Under the pieces are notes generated by a model, which saw nothing but the letters and a program-made list of their open reading frames with translations, was not told the origin of the DNA and did no database searches. Made by a program: the position numbers and the translations under genes. From assembly GCA_948146395.1 (NCBI GenBank), contig OX411548.1, forward strand, positions 33,178,912 to 33,242,911: a stretch of DNA of 64,000 nt, written 5' to 3'. The DNA comes from Fragum whitleyi. Lineage: Eukaryota > Mollusca > Bivalvia > Cardiida > Cardiidae. Position 1 is the first letter of the stretch; each line of letters starts with the position of its first letter. Below, piece after piece: positions 1-44,250 of the stretch.

Positions 1-588
1 TTATCAAACAATCAAAATAAACGAGTGATGTTAACTATAATTAAATTATTCAATCATAGTTATGCTGCTTCATCGATGGCCAATGAATACATTGATACGT
101 CGGCGGTTTGATTTGACTGCAGATGTACAGAGTGATCTGAATCCTAACATGACACGTATTTAATTTTATTGGGAATGTCATACACAGGACCTTAGAAATA
201 TTTCTCTCGCTATCGCCGACGTCGGCCCGACTCTTATTTTTTACTAACCAGTTGAAAAATCGCTGATGGCGCCGATTTGATGTGTTACCAACGGCACTTT
301 TGTAGAATTGGCGAGTGATCTGTCTATTTAACAAAGGGCCTCTCTAAGTTCGGAGATACGTCGTTGAACTGTACACTCATACAAGTTAAAATCTTCCAAA
401 GTCTTTTTCGTTTGTGGGGGTTGACGGAGATCATCGGGCATACTGCCGATCATCTGACCGACTTCGCCGATTTTATACACATTCCGCATCGACATCTCGC
501 CGGCGAATCGACACTACATTACGATCATACAAGTACTGCTTCATCATTAGCCACCGTCTCGCCGGCGGATTATAAGACAGCAATATAT
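1..588. other. Unassigned stretch
   Basis: No gene is recognisable. Several short CG-containing motifs (gccgacgtcggc, tcgccggcg) make it less AT-rich than most of the window. Short ORFs here have no family features. Confidence 0.4.
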
Positions 589-831
589 GAGCCTGTGCGT
601 GACATTTCGAACAATTTCGTATGTGCGTGATGGAAAGACGTTGAGTGGCCTGGACACGCACGCAGTGCATCCAAATTAGTTTTTAGTTGTCAATAGTGAT
701 TTTAAGTCCGTATCCATCTATAAAGCGCATATTAAGACTCTGATCAGACTGGGCGGTCGCACAGGCTTATCTGAGCCTCAACATTGCGCACATGTGAAAT
801 TGTTGGTAATGTCAGACACAGGCTCATATAT
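583..831. repeat. MITE with GAGCCTGTG termini, copy 1
   Basis: The terminal inverted repeats are gagcctgtgcgtgacatttc at 589 and its approximate complement ending ...gacacaggctc at 825. Both ends are flanked by ATATAT (583-588 and 826-831), a possible target duplication. Similar elements occur at 16312, 18989 and 21584, which supports a mobile family. No coding capacity is seen. Confidence 0.7.
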
Positions 832-1479
832 CTTTACTCCTGCAGCGCGACGCTACTTTATGTTTAGTACAAAAAGAAAATAGGAATTACCGATAGTCGG
901 CGGCCCTGTTTTTATGCATTTTTACTTTTAGCTTTGAAAATCCAAGGTCGTTAAAGGGGACGACATTTTAGTCGGATAAAGTTCAAATAATCAGGCGTTA
1001 TGTTGATCTTAAACAATAATTTGGAGTGATATTGCAAAGCCAAGAGGAACTACTTCGTCTAAAATTTAGACTCATATCTCAATGGTTTGGGGATTTTCAA
1101 AAAATATTTTCCACGCCTATATGTATGGTTTATACCTATTTATTTATCACTATCGATTCTGCTTCTGGAAATGAACTAGTACTCGCGCTGAATGTGTGGG
1201 CCAATAACCGAATCAAGATCGAAAGGGAGTCAAACCGGGAATTCCTGGTCAAGAGGCCGACGCTCGAACTCTAGACCACGGACATCACGCCTGCATGTAA
1301 ATTTTCTGCTCATGTTAGCCGCTTTTGATTTGTATTGTATTATATAGTCATTTATATGGGACAATTTTTTAACGAAAAGCTAAAATTCATTTTTTTAGAG
1401 CCATAAAGCTTCGCCACTGCCGAATTTTTAAGAACTACAACTCACCAGAATGTTGTCCCAGTTACAGAAGCGGTTTTCA
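832..1479. other. Unassigned AT-rich stretch
   Basis: Nothing recognisable was seen. An 82-codon ORF at 1026-1274 has no domain signature or supporting signals. Confidence 0.35.
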
Positions 1480-1675
1480 GACAGAGTTCATTTGTGACCT
1501 TGACTTTTGTGACACCAAAATAAAAGGACACTTTCTTGCGTCATGTTCAACAAGTTAACCCAGAAATGAAAATTGTCTATGGATGGATGGACAAACGGAT
1601 GGACAGAAAAGCAGACAGGATGAAACCAATATACCCATTTCTACTTTTTCAGGTAGGGTGTAGAATAAGAGGTAA
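1480..1675 (+). repeat. Fragment of the ATACCCCC-type tandem-core repeat
   Basis: It contains gtgaccttgacttttgtgac, then a GGATGGATGGAC-type microsatellite and gaaaccaatatacccatttctac, in the same order as the end of the fuller copy at 47889-48738. Only about one core unit remains. Confidence 0.6.
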
Positions 1676-1676
1676 A

Positions 1677-1910
1677 ACAAGATGTTTGTAAAACATTTAT
1701 GCCACCATAGGAGCAGGTCAATGGCCTATTCTTTGTCAATCAACAAAGGACAATAACTGAAGAAATATGATGAGAAGAGTTATGGTTCTTGTACACAGCA
1801 CTTCTCCTGAATGAGATCTACCCACCTATTAAGTTTCATGATTCTAGCTTGCATGCTTTTTGAGGTACACTCTGGACAAAAAATAGTGAATGGACGGATG
1901 GAAGAAATGA
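1677..1910 (+). repeat. Short interspersed repeat, AGATGTTTGTAAAAC type
   Basis: It begins agatgtttgtaaaacattta and includes gcaggtcaatggcctat, caataactgaag and a ggacggatgg tail. The same order is seen at 37483-37665, where another element interrupts the copy. Confidence 0.6.
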
Positions 1911-4339
1911 CCAACAAGTGCAAAGGGGACATAAAAAACATGTTAGGTTAGCATGAGATAAACTTTGGTGACAAAAATAAAGACAAACCCAACTTATATC
2001 AAAGCATGTTTTAATAATAAATAACATAAAAGCTTCAAGTATACAATGAACATAGTTATCATACGTCAGTAATTTTCCCTTTGTAATTATATAAAGACTT
2101 TCAAAAGAGAAGGGGGGCAGTCTTATAACGATTTTAATGTACAATCAAATGTTATATGAAATTCAAACTTTTCTTGTCCTACTTTATAAGAGCTTTATCA
2201 AGGTCGTGTTTGACCCTTAAACCAGGGTTTTGACCCCCCAGTAATTCAATTTTGACCCTATAAAAATTTCCTGTAGGGGGTCATTTTGGCCTACTGAATT
2301 TCCATCAATACAACCAATGCAAGATTATATATCATTTGTTTTCTTCATAAGAGATCTATATAAGAGTCAACATAGGACACTTTATTGATTTTGTTGATTC
2401 ATTTGTGTAGATCATTTAAAACTATTTAACTGATGATATATAATAGTTTGCACTTTTTTGACCCCTTAAAAACTAGTTTTGACTAAATTTCACTAATTAA
2501 GAGATGAGGAGAATATGTTTTGTTTTCGTGGAGGTATGCAATGAAAAAAAATAATAACATTATATAAATATATGAAGCAGACTCATAAATAAATGTTTGA
2601 TTGGGTTTTTAGTGTCATGCCTCCATGAATTCGAAAAGTAGTCTCTTAATATCTCATAATGTAATATTATCAAGCCAAACAGTAAATATTATTTCATTAC
2701 CAAGTGTCATATCTATTTTGGGTCTACTTCTTGCACAAGCTTAGAAAATAACTACATATTCAAAATTGCATTCATTCAGGTATGAAATCAATTTTTCAGT
2801 CATTCAGAATGCTCAGCTCTTCATTGACACAATCAAATTATTTTCAGATGACTTAAAATCTTCATGTAGAATAAATGTATTAATAATAGTCCTATCAAAA
2901 GACCATGGACGTTTTATTCAGGAATGATGAAGAATTTTCAGTGCAAAATTTTGTCTGATACTGGACATAGTAAAAATAAATTCAATATAAGAATTAACAA
3001 TCGTGTATACTACATGCATAGAGCATCATAATAAGGTGGAATTATTTTCCTATAACAATGTAAAATACAACGCTAAAATCTAATGTATAATTCTATATAA
3101 ACTATGTGATAAAACATGCAAGCACCTTGGAATGGCCATTTTAACAATCAAAGGAATGTGCATAGACTTGTAATGCTTTCGGTCAGATACACAGTGCTCA
3201 GAGAAAATTCAATTTGTAAGTACATGTAATTACAAAACCTCATAACTTACAATTATTCAAACACATTGCTTAAATTTTTGTGTTTAAAAAATCATTCTGT
3301 GACACAATAAATTGATTTTATTAAACACTTTCTTTTTTTTCCCTCCTTTTTGTCTTTTCTGAAGGATAAACAAATTACTTTTATATTGATTGAACTGTAA
3401 AAACTCTTCATTTGGACCATTCTAAAATTCTGTTATCTTTGACTCAGTTTAAGAAATATTTGACAACCTGCAATTTGTATAGCAATGAATTTATATGCAT
3501 AACCAACAGTTAATAAAATTCAAGGGGAATTTCCGATAATGTTTTTTTTTTTTTTGTATTGAACATTTGGTCATCACTGTATTTTTTACTTAAACTGTAA
3601 GCATTAATTGCAGTTCTGAGAATTAGAACAAAACTACTGTAAATGTCTATAAATATATTGGAACTCATCATAGTAATTTGCAAGCCCTACAGGTTGGGAA
3701 ATACACTGTATAAATTTGGAAATCTTTACTTAACGTAAAGCATTGGTTACTCAGTGGGCTTAACATAAAACTTACTCATATACAATGTAGTTCAAATGCA
3801 AAGCATTAAAGAGGCTTATATATCATAACAACAATTCAAAGCATAATACAGAGTAATGGAGCAAATAGAGAACAATGAAGATATATAGGTTCTATCATGA
3901 TTTTTTTTCAGAGACAAGCTGAGGTAAGAATCCTGCTTAGTGAGATTTTAAGACACCATAATGAACAATTTTCGATGATTTGATTGAAAACATTTGACAT
4001 TGTCATGGCTTCTCGTTTTAAGCTTATGCAAAACCATCTTCGTTTCGTAATTGAGATATCTTAAGATTCTTATTGAGCGGCTTAAAAATCTCGCTCTACC
4101 GTACGCTTTAGCTTTACTATCTTAAAAAGAATCTTAAGAATCTCGCTCTAATGAACTCACCTCTAACCTTAACTAAAAGTCTAGAATAGAAATGTTTCTC
4201 TCTTTTCTATTCTAGACCATTATAGATCAGCTTGTCTAAAAAAAGTATCTGTTTCTCACACAAACATTTTTTAACAAATATTAAGGAATGCTCAGATGAC
4301 AGAATGAATGCAGCAAAGAGTGTAAGATGATGACATCAT
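1911..4339. other. Non-coding AT-rich region with a TTTGACCC repeat
   Basis: No gene is seen. The segment at about 2190-2480 carries several gacccc/gggtc runs and resembles the reverse complement of 20560-20935, so it is a degraded dispersed repeat. The remainder shows only low-complexity T and A runs (3541-3555). Confidence 0.45.
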
Positions 4340-4502
4340 TTAAGGTAGTGGACCTGTTATAGTTTCACTACGTTTCAGGAGTAATGAACTTTAACAGTGT
4401 TAACTAAGGTTCCTTATGATTTTATTAGGAAATCTTGTTTAACATTGTGAAAGAACATGTGGTCCGAAACGTTGCGGAACTATTACGGGTCCACTACCTT
4501 AA
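4340..4502. repeat. Fold-back element TTAAGGTAGTGGACC, copy 1
   Basis: The element is nearly one long palindrome. Ttaaggtagtggacctg... at the left is mirrored by ...gtccactaccttaa at the right, and the middle pairs ccttatgatt with its complement. Further copies are at 9089-9253, 13032-13196 and 45385-45540. All are about 160 bp and end in or close to TTAA. Confidence 0.75.
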
Positions 4503-4770
4503 TGAGTAATCCTAAACATGTGCAAACAAGGATATCCCTGATGTTTTTTTTCATTATGAAACAGAAAGGTAGCTCTGCGAGAAATTTAGATAAAAATGAA
4601 CCTTGACTCTTTCCGTTATCCTTAATGATCCAGACAAGGACATTTGGAGGGGGCAGTGCAAAACTTTTGTAATTACCTATACATGTATAGACACTTACCT
4701 TAGTTTTACGCTGACCCCTCAATTTACAATGGCTGGTGTAGCGCAAGCTTATGCTTTGTATTCGTCCTAG

Positions 4771-4828
4771 CTCAATGCACAGTAAAGTGCTTTAGCTAGC
4801 TCAATGCACAGTAAAGTGCTTTAGCTAC
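4771..4828. repeat. Two tandem copies of a 29-bp unit
   Basis: Ctcaatgcacagtaaagtgc followed by tttagctag occurs twice with a 29-bp period. It lies next to a gttgagttgagttaagttga microsatellite-like stretch near 5010. Confidence 0.8.
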
Positions 4829-5048
4829 ATGTTGTTTAGTAACGAAGAAGCCAACCTTCGCGAAATTCATATATATACGCCAAAAGGTTTTACCATAACA
4901 ATTCCAATCAACGAATAAATAACTGGGATAAGGTGTAACAACCATGTTTGTTTCTCATGTTACCCTTGTTGTATACATGTTATACCTGGGTGTAAATAAA
5001 AGATATGTTGAGTTGAGTTAAGTTGAGCCTGTAATTTTAACAATGTAG

Positions 5049-5459
5049 CAGGGGTGTGGAATTTCCATGCCCGACTTGTCAGACACAGGCTTTTCTACCT
5101 TCGGACAAGTACATTTTTCAATGCTACTTGTCACTGGGACAAGTAAATACCAGAGCAAATTGTGGAATAGTACATAATAGATTTAATAGATTAAATAGCC
5201 TAATGTTTGTATCATAGGGTAGATTTTTTTTCTAAAGAAGAAAATGCTGGGCTCAAGCATTTTCTTCCTTAAAGACAATGTTTTCTCAATAAACATTTAT
5301 TCTCTTGTGGATAACTTCATTTTGATCCAGGACAGGTAGCTAAATCATTTTTCATAGGGTAAGTGTATATACAATGTATATACACTTACTACAGTCTTGC
5401 ACCGAACCCTCGAATTTGTCCAGAGATAAGTGAAGAAAATCTGTATTACCACACCCCTG
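5049..5459. repeat. Non-autonomous DNA transposon with CAGGGGTGTGG ends
   Basis: Caggggtgtgg at 5049 is mirrored by ccacacccctg ending at 5459. Related sequence (caggggtgtggaaaaatg, acaagta motifs) occurs in a truncated copy at 48875-49175. CAGGGGTG-type ends recall hAT elements, but I see no 8-bp target duplication, so the superfamily is open. Confidence 0.55.
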
Positions 5460-5506
5460 CATAGGATTCAGTTATGAGATTTTTAGAGCAAAGACAACCA
5501 TATTTG

Positions 5507-5724
5507 TTAACCCTTTCCTGTTTTACAAAATTTTGGACCTGTCCAAATTCAAAGGTTTTGCAGACGAAAATTTAAAGTGGATTTAATTTGAAAAATAACC
5601 ATTCAGTAGGGTAGAAAATTGTGTGGAAAAAGAAGAAATTGCTTGTCAGAAGCAATTTCTTCTTTTTTCACAATCTTTTCTCAATAATAAAATAAAAAGC
5701 AGGGATTAAACAGCAAAGGGTTAA
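5507..5724 (+). repeat. piggyBac-type MITE, TTAACCCTTTCC family, copy 1
   Basis: TTAA flanks both ends. The termini ccctttcctgttttac and ...aacagcaaaggg are inverted repeats. The interior has a strong hairpin built on agaagaaattgctt / aagcaatttcttct. Other copies are at 14592-14828, 24882-25110, 32817-33045 (reverse) and 51751-51947 (reverse, truncated). TTAA plus CCC at the tip is the piggyBac hallmark. Confidence 0.8.
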
Positions 5725-7640
5725 ATATTTTAACAAAGGGACTTTAAATAAATTGGTTGCTTGATAAAAATTGCTTGATAGAAGAGGTTACCCAAGCAAG
5801 ATTGACTGTTATTCCCAGGGTTCACAGTCCCTCTACAGCAAAAAGTTATCTTTCAATAAAATGGCAAGGCTTATTTTTGCTTTTGCTCCATGCACACTTT
5901 CATACATACAAATACACTGTCTTATACTTTATTCTATTCAAACTGCTTACATCATCTTATACAAGCAACTAAGAATAGTCTGAAATATATCTTCAGTACA
6001 TTGAAAAAGAAAGAAATAATATCAAGAAATTTGACATCCAAGAGATTAAAGTTTGCAATAGCCTGTACAAAATACAGACACTTACAACCTTTTGGGACAT
6101 GGATGGTGGATGACCATAATGATCTGTATCTCGTCTGAATAAACTGGGTGACCTTGCAAGGGCGTAACTCCCATTACGCAATTTACGAGAGAGCGTAAAA
6201 TAAATAATGATCTGTTGGAAAATACCGTTGATAAATGAGCATAACATCGAAACTACAGCTTATTCAAGCTGTAGTTACGATGTTTTGATTGTTCACCAAT
6301 GCTCAAATCATAAAAAAGGAGCGGACAGGAGGCATTCATCTTTTGTCACAGTCCACATATCCCCTTTATCCTGTTTTCTTTTGGGATCCCTTTCTGAGTG
6401 CATATAAATTTCAAAGTCCTAGATACACCCATGCCTTGGATGATTTTTTCTGTAACTGCCCCTCATTTTACTTCATTTTGTATCTTACTTAGTTTTATAC
6501 ACAGTACCAAAGCTTATGTGAATATCTTTTGAATTCTTGAATGGGGGCTTGGAATGTTTAAAAGTTTTGTGTTTTTTTATAATGAGCACAAAAATTGCTT
6601 ATATTTCAATGAAATAAATCTGTATCAATTGACGTTACAAAAATAATCCATAAAAACAATAAAATGTAAAATTTACATTTTACTGGTTGTGGTTTCTTGT
6701 GATGTCAGATCTTAGAAATCTACTTTTCTTCTTTGAGACTCCCCCATAAGAAGTCAACCAAGACATATTCAATACATTGTATATATACATGTAATGTGTT
6801 GTAATTCTCATCAATGTAGAATCTATGGAACCAATGGAAAGTGGTTGGAACAGTAATCCACTTAATATGTCAAGTCAAACTGTCTATTTAAACTTTGGTC
6901 ATCTAAGAGATCTGTTTGGAATATCATGTGTCTACACTATTGTTTCCCTGAATACCATTACTTCGGCACTGGACTGAAAAATAAAAAGAAATAATTTTTT
7001 TAAGGTATACATTAAATGAGGTAAAAACAGCCATGTATTCAGGATTAAAAGCACTCACAATCTTTATCAAGCAAGTTTTTCATATTCCATGGGTGCTCAA
7101 AAATTATCGCCATGCAAACTGACAAGGTAACTAGCTAAGTATGCAAAGATGGCGGATAACTTTACTCTTATCAATTATGAGAAAAATCAAGATTTTCATC
7201 ATATTGTGAATTTAAATCAAACAATGTTCTCTGAAGGTATTAGCAGAAATAAGTTACCAGCTGAGTCTTTTTGGCTGCCCAACAACCTGCGAAATTTTAA
7301 AAAACTCTTGCGGTGCAGTCAAGTTAGACTGCTTGCTAGAAATCTGTGTCCACAGCAAGTGCTCTCAATATCCTAAATGCTTGCACTATATTACCATGAC
7401 CTAGCTCAAATACCTTTACTCATTTCTAAAGGCAAAATGTCTTTCTTAAGACCTAGATCATTGATGACACCTACAGATCTGTCAACTGAAGTAATTTACA
7501 GGACTTTAATTTATGGAAGTAAAAATACAAAGGAAAAGGGGCATACACCATGCTTTTTATGCACTTTTCTCTATCAAGACATTGGTTTATATATACAAAA
7601 CAGAATACAAGATAACAGCTATATTGAAAACTAAGGATTC
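5725..7640. other. Non-coding region
   Basis: No recognisable gene is present. There is a hairpin at about 6244-6283 (aacatcgaaactacagctta paired with its complement). A 75-codon ORF at 7149-7376 starts in atggcggataac, but it has no domain and no splice context and is not called. Confidence 0.4.
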
Positions 7641-8806
7641 ATAAATATTAGGGATGGGAACGAATAGCAAAATTCATATTCAAATATTCTTTTGAATATT
7701 CGAATATATTCGAATGTTCGTTTTTGGTTCCATTTAAAGATTAATATCCAAATATTGTTTATATCCGATTACTATTCCTTTTCTTGTTCGAGGTTACTTT
7801 AACTTGTACAAACACAAAAAATAAGAAAAGAGGTTCAATTAATTTTAATTCGGATTCTCTCACTTTAACTTCAAGGTAAATATTACGATAAAATTTGCTT
7901 TATATATATGAGCTTTAAAAAAATTGCTAAATTCCGAAGGTGCGACCCGAGACGCCATTGAATCTCCAAAATAGGGTTGGGTTGCCTTGCGTTCCTCATA
8001 CCCTGTGGAATGGTGAACTTATTTTGAGAATCCAATCACATCCAATAAACACTGAATTATTTGTCTTGAATTAATTTCATTTTACCTTTTCATGAGACAA
8101 AGTAAATTAGTACAGTGTAAAATGTGCGATCGAAAGTTTGTGAAACATAGTGGTTCAAGCTTTTGTTGGGATGTTTTTGGCGTCGACAATACTCGATGGA
8201 CACTCAAAGCGTCATTACTACAACGTGACTTTTATGGACATATAATGAGTAGAACAGACAAATCGGTCGCTTGTCGACAAATATTTAAAATCATTCATGG
8301 TTGTGCAGTTGACTTATTGCCGATTAAAAGACATTAATTTACTTTTTGAAAGCGAGTCAAGAGAAAAAATATTTTAACAAACGCAGTGCGGCCGTCGGTT
8401 TTCAAATAAATTTTGTTCATGCGTAACGTCAATTGTTTCGACATATTCGAGAATTTGCAAATAGGTTTCAACTCTCCAAATGTGTTATATTAACACATTT
8501 ATACATTGGTCGATGTTTCACTGACAGACTGCTGGTAAGAAGATTTGCAACCTGTCATAATTAATGATTTTCCTTGTATCTTCTTGACACTTATAAGTAT
8601 ACGATTGAAGATAAATGTGTGAAAATCGTTTCAATATTGAAAAATTACTTTCCACTTCTTTTACTTCTCTTTCAAGAAATAAAAGGCAAATGCTCAAATT
8701 CAGTCTCATAAAAACGAATATTCGTATTCGAAAATCGCATTCGAATATTCACCGGAAAAACGAATATTAGAATATTCGATTATTCGTTCCCATCCCTAAT
8801 AAATAT
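7641..8806. mobile_element. Non-autonomous hAT-type DNA transposon with perfect 8-bp TSD
   Basis: The element is 7649-8798. It starts tagggatgggaacgaata and ends tattcgttcccatcccta. The 8-bp direct repeat ataaatat flanks it exactly (7641-7648 and 8799-8806). TAGGG(A/T)...CCCTA ends with 8-bp duplications define hAT elements. The sub-termini are packed with gaatattcg motifs. A short interior ORF (8092-8337, + strand) reads LVQCKMCDRKF, resembling the first Cys pair of a hAT BED zinc finger, so this is probably a deletion derivative of an autonomous element. Confidence 0.88.
8092..8337 (+). pseudogene. Possible relic of a hAT transposase BED finger
   Basis: This 81-codon ORF inside the hAT-type element carries C-x2-C (residues 9 and 12) followed by RKFVKHSGSS, like the CxxC...SGG stretch of BED fingers. 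The matching HxxxH pair is not evident, and no catalytic RNase H-like core follows. It could be chance coding, but its position inside the element favours a relic. Confidence 0.45.
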
Positions 8807-9088
8807 ATACATGTATAAAACTATATCCTTGTTTTTCTAGCCTTCTTAGATCACATCATATTTCAAGATTAAGGAGAAGTTTTCAATGCTGTTATAAAGA
8901 ATCTGGTATAAATCTAATTGCAAATTTCTACAGACTGGAGAGGTCTAGAGAAGAGGGAGGTAACTCCAGATAAAAGGGGGGGGCAGCCCCGGTCTAAAAT
9001 TTATAAATCTCAACAAAGACCCTTGTTGGTGCTCATTTAAGTACCCACTACAAATGGTTTGTGTATGTTTAATTGAAATATTTTAATC

Positions 9089-9253
9089 TTAAGGTCGTTA
9101 AACCTTAATAGATCCGCAACATTTTGGCACTCATGAACTTTCACAATGTTGACCAAGGTTTCCTAATGAAAATCATTAGGAAACCCTGGTTAACACTGTT
9201 AAAGTTCATTACTTCCGAAACGTTGCGGAACTATTACGGGTCCACTACCTTAA
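9089..9253. repeat. Fold-back element TTAAGGTAGTGGACC, copy 2
   Basis: Near-palindromic, with ends ttaaggtcg... and ...gtccactaccttaa, and a centre of cctaatgaaaatcattagg. It ends about 185 bp from the proposed KANK stop codon, within the likely 3' UTR. Confidence 0.75.
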
Positions 9254-9437
9254 TTCTAAGATACCCCTTCTATCTGTAGCTCTGTACAGATGTGTCCTTT
9301 TCAAAATTCTTGGTATGCTCAGATTAATATCAGCCTCTATAGGGCTAGATTACAGTATAATCTATAGCAGCATTTTAGTCAATTTTTTAGTCCAAATAAC
9401 TGGGAAGATGTTCCCATCCTTTTACATATATTTTGGA

Positions 9438-41434
<31,997 letters not shown>

Positions 41435-41459
41435 TGTTACTTCATGTACACATCACCAC
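41435..41459 (-). promoter_or_regulatory. Two overlapping minimal uORFs before the KANK start
   Basis: ATG TGT ACA TGA (41453-41442) overlaps ATG AAG TAA (41445-41437) by ATGA. The second stop lies 2 nt before the main ATG. Their presence in mRNA depends on the acceptor at 41460-41461 being used. Confidence 0.6.
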
Positions 41460-41677
41460 CTGAAAATATAGCAAATATTTCATTTAAATTTTGTAACTTA
41501 AAGCAGATGTGTATATATTTAAAAAATTCAAATGACAAATGATTCTTGAAATTTTAATTCTAGGAAAAGTAATAGATTTCTTGTTCTTTACTTGGTACTT
41601 AAGTAACTTGACATCAAAAGAGATAGCTCAAATTTACTTATTGTAAAAATTATCCCCTTTCTTACTGCATGAAAGAC

Positions 41678-41930
41678 AACAAGAGCCACTGCCTACGGGT
41701 GCCTATGCTCGGCTGTTTAGTGCAGGATGGTGGAAAAAAGTCGAAAAAGGGGCAAAATTTTCACAAAACGCATCTAGAGTTATCCTCCTTCAAAGTATTA
41801 GTTGCTCTTTTGATGGTGCACATGTGTGCCAAGTTTCAAGTGAATGTCTTCAGTAGAACCAGAGATATCAAAAAATGTCAAAAATTTCGACCGACGACGA
41901 TGCTGACACCTCCAAAAACAGCTGAGCTAA
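41678..41930 (+). repeat. ACAAGAG...GAGCTAA element
   Basis: Head acaagagccactgcctacgg, middle aagtttcaagtgaatgtctt, end cagctgagctaa. Confidence 0.75.
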
Positions 41931-42238
41931 TTAAATATTAAAAAAGTTGTTTGAAAAGAGAGATACATGTGTAGCTTATGTCATAAGAATGTTCTTTTTC
42001 TAATGTCTTTCACCAAGTACGATTTGTTGTCCCCTACTTCTTCCATTAGGAAACAATGTCAATTTTGTCCATCTTTAATAGGTTACTTTTTTTCAAACCT
42101 GTGTAGACATCAGTGTGTTAATCGTGAAATATGTAAGAAATACATCTTTAGTACTATTATTCAATATCCATGAATATTTTTGAAATCTTAATTAGTATAA
42201 CAAATCTTTCAGAAACTGGTCATAAATCACTTCAAACA

Positions 42239-42494
42239 TTAGCACCGCCTCGGTTGCTTACCCTCAGCTGCAAGTGCAGGATAATGCAAAAAATTCAAAG
42301 TTGAAAAAAGGGTCTTTGCTTTCAGAGTTATCCCCCTTAGTGGTCTGTGTCACTCTGGTGATGATGAACAAACATACAAAGTTTCATTAAGTTATCTTTG
42401 ATAACAACTGAGATACGACCAAAGTCTGTCACACTTGAACAAGGCCAAGGTGATGATAATAACTTTGTTTTTTTTTCAAAAACATCCGAGCTAA
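42239..42494 (+). repeat. ACAAGAG...GAGCTAA element, divergent subfamily
   Basis: It contains agcaccgcctcggttgctta and ccctcagctgcaagtgcagg, and ends aacatccgagctaa. It is closer to the outer element of the nested pair at 11461-12057 than to the others. Confidence 0.6.
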
Positions 42495-42954
42495 TAAAAG
42501 GAAAAGGCAAGATAAATCTCTGTAACCAAATATATTGACATAGTTTGACAAGAGAAACTATCAGCCTTTATTGCCTTATCTAAGCTGCTTTAATCAATGG
42601 AAAGCAATTAATCCAGGATTGACTTTTTCTTCACACATAAAAAAAGAAAGTCAATATCGTTCACAATTCTGGTGCCTAAATATTTGCAAACCACTTTACT
42701 TCATAGAAAAATGCCTCAATCAATAATACAAAATGTTAATCAATTAATATACAACCCAATTTTTCCATATGCAGCTGAAATTTATCATAGCTGTTTAAAA
42801 CATTGTCAAGAAAACCATTTTTCTTCATTTTTGACAAGTCTTAATTTTGTTATCTGTTATGTGGTAATGTAATACTAATTATTGAAGTAGGCTTGTGCAA
42901 GTGCCAATTCAGAATTCTTCTCTGTGTGATCCAACCAAACAAAACATGTTTGTA

Positions 42955-43507
42955 AAGTAGAAAGTGAATGCCCCCAAAACATTAATTTTATCGAACTTTG
43001 ACCTTGACAAATTACCTTGGTATATGCAGATGCATATTAAAGAGATCTATCATCATACTGAAAATGAGCTTTTATATCCTGAATATGCCAATGGTAAGTT
43101 TTTTTTGTTAAGTTTTGAAGACAGTCAGACCAACAGACAGAAAAACAAACAACTGTAAAATAATATGCAAATATGACCACAGGTTGGAACAAGATGTGTT
43201 TGTGAAACACGAATGCCCCCCTAACAGCATTTTTTTTTAAAGTTTGACCTTAACAGATGACCTTGACCTTGTCACATGACCTTGACCTTGTCACATGACC
43301 TTGACTTTGGTGTACAGCTTTGTATGTCAAATACTTTTGGAGAAAAGGCAAAGGTTAAGTTTGGTTAAGTTTTCGGACAGGGGGACGGACAGAAGGACGG
43401 ACGGACAGACAGACGGACAACGGACAGACAGACGGACAATGGACAGACAGACAGACAGACATGAGTAAAACAATATGCCCCCGATCTCTCGATATGGGGG
43501 CATAAAA
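42955..43507 (+). repeat. Two adjacent TGCCCCC/GGGGGCA repeats
   Basis: A partial copy (42955-43150) carries aatgcccccaaaacattaat and gaccttgac. A fuller copy (43189-43507) starts acaagatgtgtttgtgaaac, has three ccttgaccttgtcacatga units, a long GGACGGACAGAC microsatellite (43379-43462), and ends tcgatatgggggcataaaa. Confidence 0.7.
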
Positions 43508-43517
43508 AGCTGTAAAA

Positions 43518-43781
43518 TTAACCCTTGTCATGCTGAACCCAGAATATTCCTGCCTTGACATGAGCTATAGACAAACATCAGCCTGCACATAATGTGCAGT
43601 CTGATGTTTGTGTATAGCACCTGTTTTCACTTTTTTGAAACCAGAAAAGCCCCCCCCCCAAAAAAAAAAAAAAAAAAAATCAAAATGAATTCCCTCTCAC
43701 ATTTAGTGCATTCAGCACTTTGAGTACTTAGATTTTGTTGCATTTTTGTCAAGATTTTTTATTCAGCATGACAAGGGTTAA
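43518..43781 (+). repeat. TTAACCCTTGTCATGCTGAA MITE, intact copy
   Basis: TTAA flanks both ends. The tips acccttgtcatgctgaac and ...ttcagcatgacaagggt are inverted repeats. The interior hairpin is catcagcctgcacataatgt, and a C-run followed by an A-run lies at 43650-43679. The ends fit a piggyBac-type mover. Confidence 0.85.
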
Positions 43782-44136
43782 CATTTTGCTCACCTAATGA
43801 CCTAAATGATTCTTTGATTTTCAAATTTTTGAACTTGACAACAAGTTTAATTTTCCTCAAAATCAGTTACTTTATCATCCACCTCTAGCAAAAGAATGCA
43901 GGGTGCTTGATCATTCTTTTGACTTATGAAGAAACAAAATGTATCCATAAGTAAATAAATACCAGAACCATCTTTAATTCCCTTGATATCAAAAATCAAT
44001 TGAAAGAATGATGGGGGTCAAAAGGTCTGTTTGGTAGTTTCTATCATATATCAATCATTTCGTGCCTAAATATCACTGGGTCATGATTATGGTTGTTCAA
44101 AAATCCAAATTTAGTGGAATCCTTCTCTGCATTCAG

Positions 44137-44250
44137 GATAACAAAACATGGCAAACTGTTTGCAAATTACACCCTACTTTGCATGCATGTGCACATGCAA
44201 AGCTGGGTTACATAATGATTTGCAAACAGTTTGCCACGTTTTGTTATCCT
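44137..44250. repeat. Fold-back palindrome with ~37-nt arms
   Basis: The left arm ggataacaaaacatggcaaa then ctgtttgcaaatta is mirrored by taatgatttgcaaacagttt then gccacgttttgttatcc. An inner pair is gcatgcatgtgcacatgc. A relic of similar sequence is at 31430-31500. Confidence 0.75.

Noticed and set aside
6936..6973. Alternative KANK terminal exon
   Set aside because: A good acceptor (tttttatttttcag) is followed in phase by SSAEVMVFRETIV and a stop, but this shows no likeness to KANK C-termini. The 9438-9491 exon fits better. RNA data would decide.
7149..7634. Two successive plus-strand ORFs starting with ATGGCGGATAAC
   Set aside because: No domain, no splice signals supporting them and no relation to neighbours. 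Lengths of 75 and 85 codons are expected by chance in this much sequence.
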